NCBI GenBank assembly: GCA_019671005.1
Contig: CM033721.1
Span: 49,952,864 to 50,016,863 of the forward strand
Reading direction: 5' to 3'
Origin: Hibiscus mutabilis
Lineage: Eukaryota > Streptophyta > Magnoliopsida > Malvales > Malvaceae
DNA length: 64,000 bases
The notes under the pieces: model-generated
Database searches by the model: none
What the model saw: the letters and a program-made list of their open reading frames with translations, nothing else
Told to the model about the DNA's origin: nothing
Position numbers and translations under genes: made by a program
In this document: positions 55,840 through 64,000 of the stretch, in pieces
Layout: every line of letters begins with the position of its first letter
Numbering within the stretch: the first letter of the stretch is position 1

Positions 55840-57550
55840 GGCTCTTGTGTGGAAGAGGTAGCATGATGTTTCTTCTTCTTTCCTCACTTCTCTTTATTGC
55901 ACTCTTTTCGTTGCTTGTTCTTTGACTTGGAGTGTCTGTGCTTCTTTTCCTTCATCTGAGGAAAAACATATGGTTCAACTTCAAGTTGTTGATCCATTTC
56001 AGCAGGTCATCCTTGTAGTAGGAAAAAATTGAGATGGTTCTTGGTAGACCACCATCTAAAGAAGATTGTTCTCTTGTACTTCCACTTTAGGGACAACTTC
56101 TGCCGATCTCACTATATCTAGCTCCAACTTAGGTCCTTCAAATGCTGCATCCATAAACTTGAATGCAAGAGACATATCTTTTACAACATCTTCTCAGCTT
56201 GTGTACTCTCATCTTCATCTTCTACAATAACTTCTTCTTTGTTAGGAAAGGTGGGGATTACATCTACTTTAGTTGTAACAATCAGATTAAAAAGGTAGTC
56301 TTTGATGATTTTGCTCGAGGCTTCCTCCTTCTGTGTGTCCCCAACAATACTCACATCCTTAGGAGAGTTGACATATTTCCTTGAGGTTTCTTTTTGGTTG
56401 CATTGGAGGAACAAATCATAGCTGTGGATTATTAGTGGAAATTTTGGAAATTTAGGGAGAGTGACTAGAACAACACTATCCATTTCAGTGAGAGCAAACT
56501 TATGTCATCTTTTGACATATACAGAAAATAAGTTTTGTGCGAGGTCTAAAGTTTGCACAATAGCTGCAACTTTCCCCATTGTGCTTGTGACAACATCAAT
56601 TTTATCCTTAATTTCCAAAACCTTCAGCCAAACTTCATTGCTTTGTGGAAGGTCTTTAGCAGAAGTCCCCACTTTGGCCTTCCTTTTTTTCTTACCTTGT
56701 TGCAGCACCCAACTTTGCTGTTTCTCACCATCCGCTCGATGGAAACCTCATTTAGGGACCCCTTGTTAGTTATTATTTCTTCATTTTTAAGGGCTTAATC
56801 CCCTTCAGGCCGCATAACAACATAATAAGTGATGGGAATACCAAAATTCCTTTCTTTCTCACGGCATATTCAGTAATCTCTTTATAGATAATCTCACCCA
56901 AATTGATCTTCCTTCCCTTAATAATCGAATGTATCAGACACATTCGATCCAAGGATATTGTGGTTCTATGAGTTGATGGCAGCATCCTGGAATTCACAAA
57001 TTGAAATAAAATCTTCACAAGCAAAGTTAGGAACTTTCTATACATAGTATAATTATCAACATTGGTCCCTCACCAAGATGCATCTTCAATACATAAATCC
57101 TAACCAACAACTCTAGTTTCTCATCATCAACCTCTTTAACAAATAGAGAATGCTCATCTTTGTTTACAATAGTATTCAACACATTATAATGGTAGCAGCA
57201 CTCCAAGGTATAGAACCTTCTCACACAAGCACTAACTTAAGAGATGGCTCATAAAGGTTGGAGTAAAACTCTTTTACCATCACAGGGCTGAAATTTCCTA
57301 GGTGAGCACAGAAAGTGCTACATTTGTGGAGTGTAATGGTTTGATGAATCAGCTTCATTGGTTTGCGTTCGGGAGAAAGACCAATCCCCTACTCTTGATG
57401 TATATTCCTTTTGAGGATGTTCTCTTTGTAACCTTCTTCTGCCATAGTTGCTAAGAGCACCTCGAAATAAGGTTTGTCAACTGGTGCAACATATTCCTCT
57501 TCTTGTGGGTTAGATGCTGAATCTTGAGTTTCCTTTGTAGAATGTTCCAT
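55840..57550 (-). pseudogene. ATH2 third ORF, plant transposon-protein-like domain
   Basis: Starts at the ATG at 57548-57550 (MEHSTKETQD). VMVKEFYSNLYEP, NKDEHSLFVKEVDDEKLELL, RMLPSTHRTTISLDRMCLIHSIIKGRKINLGEII and FPSLIMLLC align block for block with the ATH1 third ORF, with the same spacing. After the domain come a Lys-rich stretch (GKKKRKAKVG), an acidic region (PNKEEVIVEDEDES) and a basic tail. Stops (about 57397, 57233, 56800, 56710) and frameshifts break it. Its function is unknown. Conservation in two diverged elements argues that the ORF was once under selection. Confidence 0.72.
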
Positions 57551-58058
57551 AGAGATTTTTCTTGTGGCTTATTTTATCACCATAATTGAGTGCAATGAAG
57601 AAAGGCCTTGTAGAAAGATTAAAGCTTTGAATTTTGTTGTTGAAGAAGAAAACAAAATAGAAACTTGGTGAAGAAGCTCAGTAAATCTGATGTTATTAAA
57701 TAAATGAGAGAAAAGAAGAAAATAAAAAGGCGTGACCTTTATCATCTGATGCGATGAGATCAAATAGTTGTGATTGTGGAGCAAAAATCAGGTCCATCCC
57801 ATACATCTCCTGCTCTTGCAAATCAGAGGGTTGTGATTGGGTGGATAAATCGGTGTAATTAAATTACACAAAATGCCTCCAAAATCATGCACACCACGTT
57901 GAGCCTTTGTCGTATAACCTTTTTAAAGAAGAGTAAATTCCATACCAATGCAAGGGGAAAGTTATTTTGCACAAAAGAAAGAAAGCTTAAAAAGAAAATA
58001 AACAAGAAAATAAAGAAATACAAATAAATCTACTACTATAAAAAAATAAAAAGAACAT
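57551..58058 (-). other. ATH2 spacer between integrase and third ORF
   Basis: About 500 AT-rich bases with no supported gene, at the same place as the spacer in ATH1. Confidence 0.5.
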
Positions 58059-59130
58059 TTAATGAGATAAATAGACCAATTTAATGGACTCAACACTTTT
58101 AGAATCCAAGTCACCAAAATAATGTTTGAGCCTTTTTCTGTTGACTTTGAATTGGTGCCCGTCCTTGTAATCCTTGATCGTGACTGCACCATGTGGAAAC
58201 ACTTCCACAACTTCAAAAGGCCGTGACCGCAATTTGCTAGGGTGTAGCTTTAGTCGTGAATTAAACAACAACACAAGTTGTCCAACTTCAAATTGTTGCT
58301 GCAAAATAATCATGTCATGCCAGCAATTGCTTTTGTCTTTGTAAATGGAAGCATTCTTGTAAGCATTGCAACGAATATCTTCCAGCTCAGCGAGGTCCAA
58401 TAATTGTTTGTTCCCCACAGCTTCATAATCCAAATTCACTTGCTTTAAATCCCACGTAGCTTTGTGTTCCAACTCAATAGGTAAGTGACATGATTTTCCA
58501 AACACTAGTTGATACGAAGACATCCCAAGTGGAGTTTTAATGTAGTACGAATTTCCCACAAAGCATCATCCAAGCGCGAAGACCAATCCTTCCTAGTGGT
58601 GGTATTCACCATTTTTTCAAGAATATTTTTGATTACCCAGTTGGAGATCTTGGCTTGTCCATTACTTTGAGGATGATAAGTTGTAGCGAGTCTATGATAT
58701 ACTACATATCTCTTTAACACAACAACCACTTGATTGCAATGAGAATGTTTCCATTGATCACTGATTAATGCCCTTGGTGTCATAAAACGAGTGAGTATAT
58801 GCTTGTGGAAAAATTTTAATACCATATTGGCATCATCCGTTGGTATAGCCACAACTTCTATCGATTTAGAAACATAGTCCACAACAACTAAAATATAGAT
58901 ATTACCAAAAGAATTCGGAAAAGGACCCATGAAATCTAAGCCCCAAATATCAAATAGTTCAATTTTCATAATTGGTTGTTGTGCCATCTCATTTCATTTG
59001 GATATTGATCTTGTGTGCTGACAACAATCACACCGTTGTTCAAACTCGTGGGCACCCTTAAATAATGATGGCCAATAAAACCCTGACTAAAGAACATTCG
59101 CAGTAATTCTCATACCACCAAAGTGACCTC
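58059..59130 (-). pseudogene. ATH2 integrase, catalytic Glu lost
   Basis: Zinc-binding Cys residues in RCDCCQHTRSI (about 59030), then FDIWGLDFMGPFPNSFGNIYILVVVDYVSK (first Asp) and ALISDQWKHSHC (second Asp). The Glu position reads NGQAKISNWVIKNILEK, Lys at 58649-58651. The C-terminal blocks SYQLVFGKSCHLPIELEHKATWDLK and LLFNSRLKLHPSKLRSRPFEVVEVFPHGAVTI are present. A frame shift near 58540 and a stop near 58990 separate the parts. Confidence 0.88.
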
Positions 59131-59275
59131 CATACGGAGCATCATGACAATGCTATAAAATTGGTATAATTTCTTCCTCTAGAACACAACGTTGATAATA
59201 TTGTCATTGCAAAACTTGAACAAATAAGGTTTGTTCCAATAATATTTGGTTTCATCATGAAGGAATCTTACTTTC

Positions 59276-59774
59276 TTATGCCCAGTTATACCTAGAGGAG
59301 TCTTTCCACACACAAGATATTGACAAAATCCACACACCAATGAGTTGCATACACAACAAACAACTTTTCAACTGGAATGCATCAACAATTTTAATTTTAT
59401 TTCCATATTTGCTGCCAGATTCTAATATTGAAAGATGATCAACAACTTGATTTTCTGAACCTTTGCGATCTTTTATCTCGATTTCGAACTCCTGCAACAA
59501 AAAAATCCATTGAGTTAATCTTGGTTTTGCATCTTTCTTAGCAAAAAATGTATCTCAATGCTCAATGATCAGTGAACATTATAATCTTTGCACCAACAAT
59601 GTAGGAATGAAACTTATCAAAAGTTAATATTTTTGTTAATAGCTCTTTCTCTGTGGTTGTGTAATTAATTTGAGCCTCAGTAAGAGTCTTACTAGCATAA
59701 TAGATTGCATGGAATAGCTTGTCTCGTCTTTGACCTAAAACTACTCCAACATCAAAGTCCTTGGCATCACACAT
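59276..59774 (-). pseudogene. ATH2 RNase H
   Basis: MCDAKDFDVGVVLGQRRDKLFHAIYYASKTL, TEKELLTKILTFDKFHSYIVGAKIIMFTDH and KGSENQVVDHLSILES keep the four acidic positions. A stop after FTDH (about 59562) and a frame change before LQEFEIEIKD interrupt it. Confidence 0.85.
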
Positions 59775-59989
59775 AAGTTCAAAAGGTTACTCCTAGTTGG
59801 GTGCAACGGCAATTGTTGCGTTCACAAACTGCTTCTTAATTCAATTGAATACATCCATACATGCATCATCAAAGACAAATTTTCTATTTTTTTGGCAACA
59901 GACATAACGGCTTTGTGATTTTTGAAACATCATAAATAAATCTCATGTAAAAACTAGCATGGACAAGGAAACTCCGAATGCCTTTTACA

Positions 59990-60677
59990 TTGGTTTGTGG
60001 AGGCAGTCTTTCAATGACATCCACCTTAGCTTTATCGACCTTAATTCATACTTTAGAAATTATATGCCTTAACAAAATTCCTTTTATGACCATAAAATGA
60101 CATTTTTCACAGTTGAAGACGAGATTAGTGTCCTTGCATCGCTGCAACACCCTCTCTAGATTGTTGACACGATGGTTGAAATCATTCTCACAAGCCAAAA
60201 AATCATTCATAAAAATTTCCAAGGAATTGTCAATCATGTTAGAAAATATTGCCATCATGCACCTTCGAAATGTAGCTGGAGCATTATAAAGACCAAAAGG
60301 CATGTGATTAAAAGCAAACATACCAAATGGGCATGTACATATAGTCTTTTCTTGGTCTTCGGTGCAATAGCAACATGATTGTAGCCAGAATACCCATCTA
60401 AGAAACAATAATAATCTTTGCCAGCAAGCTGATCAAGCATTTGATTAATAAAAGAAAGTGGGAAATGATCTTTACGTTTGGCTGCATTAAGTCTTATATA
60501 ATCCATGCAAATTTGCCAACCTATAGGAATGCGAATTAGGAGAGTTAATACATAAGTATAGGGTAAACCTATGTATACTACATACATTTGTATGTAATAT
60601 ACATAAGTATGTAGTATATTTAGGTATACCCTATACTTATGTATTTACTCTCTCAATCAATTCATCAGCATCATTAC
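59990..60677 (-). pseudogene. ATH2 reverse transcriptase, N-terminally truncated, with hairpin insertion
   Basis: Reads NDADELI, then the hairpin element (60540-60653), then IPIGWQICMDYIRLNAAKRKDHFPLSFINQMLDQL, YYCFLDGYSGYNHVAI, GMFAFNHMPFGLYNAPATFRRCM and EIFMNDFLACENDF. The catalytic FMDD box is FMND here (Asp to Asn). A frameshift near 60380 is visible. The start of the domain is cut at 60678 by another LTR. Confidence 0.87.
60540..60653. mobile_element. Small hairpin element (MITE-like, 114 bp) in ATH2 RT
   Basis: Two arms of 46 bases, starting GAGAGTTAATACATAAGTAT and ending with its near-complement ...ATACTTATGTATTTACTCTC, match at about 42 of 46 positions around a ~22-base loop. Removing it and one AATYA flank restores the RT reading Asp-Glu-Leu-Ile-Arg, so a 5-bp duplication (AATTA/AATCA) is plausible. 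No superfamily is assigned: the ends do not match Stowaway or Tourist termini I know. Confidence 0.7.
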
Positions 60678-63654
60678 TGTAACACCCTCAACCCGGTTTA
60701 GGAGAAAACCCAAAATTGAGGATGTCGCTACAATAAAATTTCATGAACAAGTTACATGCATCCAAACTTTCAGTGTAATTTAAAATAGATTACCAAAACT
60801 TTTCCTTTTAACTTATTATTATCTTGAAGGTCTTATAGAAGATCACAAAGATTAAGATCGTTCATACATCTTGTTGTACCAAGGCCAAAGTTTTCCCTTT
60901 AATTTAACTTGTTTACAACATAAACTTAAATAGTAAGCCAATTTAATCCTAAGGCCTCAAACATAAATTTAACCACAAGTCAATGTTCTTAAGATTTTAC
61001 CATAGGTTTGGACAACAAGTAATGTATTCATAGAATTCCAAACATAGGTTCAAACAACAGGGCAATGTATTTAGAGGGTTTCAAAAAAAATAGATTCTTT
61101 TCTTTAACCAACTATGCACATGTATCTTACTCATTATTACTTCTTGCTATACAAGTTATCAATAAGGTGCATTATTACACAAGCCATCGAACACTTTATT
61201 TCATAATTATAAATTTGATTTCACATAAGGTATCAGACTGAAATCGTAAAGATGGATATCATACTTAAAAGCATGTAATTACTCTCACTTGACATGCAAG
61301 TAACTAAAATATTATAACTTGTTTAAAGAATAATACTAGTTACTAATATGGCAAACTTGGAGTTTAATTAAACTAGCTTTATACGTGATTATCATTCGAT
61401 TAAGGTATTCTTAATACAATTATTGACTAAAGGTTTAAAATAAAACACATCAATATCTTACTCCTATTATTGCCATCAAATTCAACTAAACCTCTAGTTA
61501 CCTTACACGTATCATTCGAATAACTCAAATTCTTTTGTTAAAAGAGTTAATCAATCTCACGAAAGCAATTGTTTCTTTTCAAGTTATCAAAACACAAAAT
61601 ATTATGCATGTATATTATTAATCTCATAAGTTAACAATACCACTACTTGAAGGACAAGTTATTGATTGACTAGGTAACAAACGCTCACTTAAGATACAAG
61701 AAACCATTCAGAATGGCTAATGATTCGAATGAAACACAATAAGCATTATCTAAATATCAAGCTTAAGCAACCATTAGCTTATATAATTTATAGCTCTACC
61801 CCATAACCATCAAGCAACCAATTAATCAAAACTAATACATAGAAGTATACGAGCGTAGAATGCATTTAAATTATACATGCCAAAATAAGAAAGATCATAT
61901 ACATATATAAATGCCAAAGTGCCACCATCCTAGGAGTTACTGCAAAAGGAAGATATGTTTGGCTTAGAACTTTAGGAGTGACTTGAAACACATGAGCACG
62001 ATCGAGCACAAGGCTTCATAATTCCTGTAAATGCATGATAATGAATACATTAGGCTTATCTAGCCTATGTGAGGTAGTGACATCAAAATAACAAAGCATG
62101 TTGTCCATGATATTAAAAAAAATCAAAGAATACAAGCATAAATTAACATTTGGTCTTTATGCCTTATTCTTAACTTTTATAAGCTTTGCTGGAAATCATG
62201 TTCTTTCCAAGCTTAACCAAGTTTTATCAAATTTCTTATCGATCTTATCAAAGATCGCACTTTATCTTATTGAAGTCTTCTCAAGACCTGTCAAAGTACT
62301 TATTAAAGCTTTCCGACTTGTTGTTAAATCTTTTCAGAATACTTATCAATGTTACAAATCAAAGCTTATTACCTCTCATATTAGGCACATTTTCACTTCA
62401 TGTGAATTTCTTATCATAGGTGAGCATTGCTCCTTATCTTTATTAACTTTGCTACCATGGCATCATCATAGCTTATCATAAGTTTAACTCTATTCAAATC
62501 TTTTAAATCATTTGCCTTGGATCACATTTGGACATGAGTAGCATTGGTCTAAGTTACACATACCTCAAACAACAAAGCAATGGCTTGTGTCTATTCATAA
62601 CCACCCTATCTTCTCTTCTCTATCCAACCAAACTGTCGCCAATCTCCTCATCATCTCCCCTGTTACCTCCTACTGTCGCCAATATATTGCATATATAAAG
62701 GGGCGTCCCCCGAGTCGTAGCTCATGGACCGTAGTCCTGAAACATATGCCATGTACTATGTCAAATTGTCCAAGGTCTTCCATTGAATAGGCAACTTATA
62801 TATCTTATGACTCAAAGTTAGGAGAGATTTCTTATGATTCAAGTAACTTCCTCATTTTCTTTCTTAGTATCTTATGAGAAATATGAGCTAATAGCTCTAG
62901 TAAACTTAAGGATTCTTAGATTACATCATTTTAAGCTTGACTTATTATATTAGAGTTTTTTGAATAGGTAGTTGCGATTTGATTCTTAATTTTTCAGCCA
63001 AAATATAACACCACATACAAAATCATACCAAACATATCATAACATAGATTGTATGTGAAATGCATAACTACACCCACCTTTTATCCCTAAGTTACGGGAT
63101 ACTTGAATCCACAAATACCCTTAGCTTCCATCTAAATCTTTTCCTCTATGCTTCCTTATCATGTTATGTACCTGAAGAAAATAACAAGTCATTATAATCT
63201 ATCCAATTAAATTGATCTACAAAACAACCCTTAAATGTATCCATATACATCCAAAATCAGTCCATTCTCATGTATGGGAACATATAAATGTACAAAACAG
63301 TTCATACATATCCATCTTCAATCAAAAGCAGTCCACATTTACAAAGACACGAAACTATACATAAAATCTCATACTTACAATTTACACTTAGCTCGAGTTC
63401 AAACATATTTAAAATATCCACTTAACAAACCATTAACATCCTTGATACTACAGATCAGTCCCCTAATTTCAGATTTACCAAAACTGTCCACAATTCACAT
63501 CAAAGTATATACATAATTCAAGGCAGTCCACTTAAAATTTTCCAGTTTACTTAAACAATCCTTCTTAGATTTCAAGATAGTTTAATTTCTTCACACAACA
63601 GTCCATAATTTAAATTACAAAACTGTCTACTTTAAGCTTATCAAAACGGCACTA

Positions 63655-63775
63655 TTTTACATCCAAAAATTGCACTGATTTATATCTAAAAACTGCAATG
63701 TTTTTCATCCAAAAATTGCACTAATTTATATCTAAAAACTGCACCGATTTATATCTAAAAATTGCTCTATTTTCA
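63655..63775. repeat. ~23-bp degenerate tandem repeat
   Basis: About five units of TCTAAAAAYTGCACYGATTTATA-like sequence in a row (AAAAATTGCACTGATTTATATC and variants). Likely an LTR subrepeat. Confidence 0.75.
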
Positions 63776-63960
63776 AACTGTGATTTGCATACTTCTTTAT
63801 TAAACTGTTTTGGTTCCTTATTCTTTGACAAACTAGATTTTCTACACCATTTTTAGTTCTTAAACATGTTTATACTTAAAAACAGTCCACTGATATTTAT
63901 ATGTCATATTCATACAAGCAAGACAGCCTTTAAGACTCATGTTGTACTAAGACAAGTTCA

Positions 63961-63963
<3 letters not shown>

Positions 63964-64000
<37 letters not shown>
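63964..64000. repeat. (TA)n microsatellite
   Basis: An uninterrupted alternating TA run reaching the window end. Its full length is not known. Confidence 0.9.

Larger units (their letters stand above)
54911..60677 (-). mobile_element. ATH2: second Athila-like element, minus strand, 5' half missing
   Basis: Reading leftward from 60677: RT (cut off at its N-terminus), RNase H, integrase, third ORF, and a 3' LTR fragment (54911-55622). Gag, protease and the 5' LTR are absent from this window, replaced at 60678 by another LTR. Domain blocks resemble ATH1, including FNSRLKLHPSKLRSRPFEVV after integrase and a third ORF with the same domain. It lacks the TGCCNNGGCA palindromes of ATH1. Confidence 0.85.
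60678..64000 (-). repeat. LTR of another Ty3/Gypsy element, running off the window
   Basis: Begins TGTAACACCCTCAACCCGG directly against the ATH2 RT. This resembles the inverted 3' terminus of many plant chromovirus LTRs, so I read it as minus strand. No primer site or coding domain is seen over 3.3 kb, only AT-rich sequence with subrepeats, which fits a long LTR. ORFs such as 62098-62481 and 63235-63516 show no recognisable domain and overlap in several frames. The orientation is uncertain. Confidence 0.5.

Noticed and set aside
62098..62481. Possible host gene of 127 codons
   Set aside because: No recognisable domain, composition like the surrounding AT-rich repeat, overlapping ORFs in other frames, and it lies inside a probable LTR.
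62694..62704. TATATAAAGG as a plus-strand promoter
   Set aside because: The LTR is read as minus strand and no transcript start or gene follows. In AT-rich sequence one such match is expected by chance.

Overview
The window is plant nuclear DNA made almost entirely of nested, decayed Ty3/Gypsy LTR retrotransposons. It is AT-rich, and I see no host gene, rRNA gene, tRNA gene or CRISPR array. Long LTRs (2.7-3.8 kb), TG...CA element ends, a 5-bp target duplication, initiator-Met-like and Asp-like primer binding sites, chromovirus (Tekay/Del-like) polyproteins and Athila-like polyproteins all point to pericentromeric or other heterochromatic DNA of a flowering plant, probably a dicot. The species cannot be read from the sequence.

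Nesting, from outside in (my own element names). TK4 (+; integrase end 49489-50250, 3' LTR 50265-52969) was split by TK1 (+; 1-49488). TK1's 5' LTR was split at 1156/39614 by TK2 (-; 1157-39613), and a 5-bp duplication (ATGAT/ACGAT) still marks the site. TK2 contains TK3 (+; 4306-32036), a tandem element with the plan LTR-internal-LTR-internal-LTR (copies TK3a and TK3b). TK3b's reverse transcriptase was split by the Athila-like ATH1 (-; 16698-28476). A further Athila-like LTR fragment (32031-32920) lies between TK3 and TK2. To the right of TK4 are a TK1-type LTR fragment (-; 52970-54910), a second Athila-like element ATH2 (-; 54911-60677) carrying a small hairpin insertion (60540-60653), and another LTR that runs off the window (60678-64000), ending in a TA microsatellite.

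Each element once encoded Gag, aspartic protease, reverse transcriptase, RNase H and integrase on one strand. The Athila-like elements add a third ORF between integrase and the 3' LTR. All copies now carry stops, frameshifts, deletions or lost catalytic residues, so none looks autonomous. Several deletion junctions have 4-10 bp of shared sequence, as expected from illegitimate recombination.

Two observations stand out. (1) Both TK3 copies carry a 229-260 bp stop-containing interval between RNase H and integrase, with a GTAAGC donor and a pyrimidine-rich TAG acceptor. Removing it joins the two coding parts in frame at a place where TK1 is continuous, so it looks like a spliceosomal intron in a chromovirus pol gene. 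(2) ATH1 is filled with about 30 exact copies of a TGCCNNGGCA palindrome, in its LTRs, gag, pol and third ORF, often spaced at 24 bp, while the rest of the window has two.
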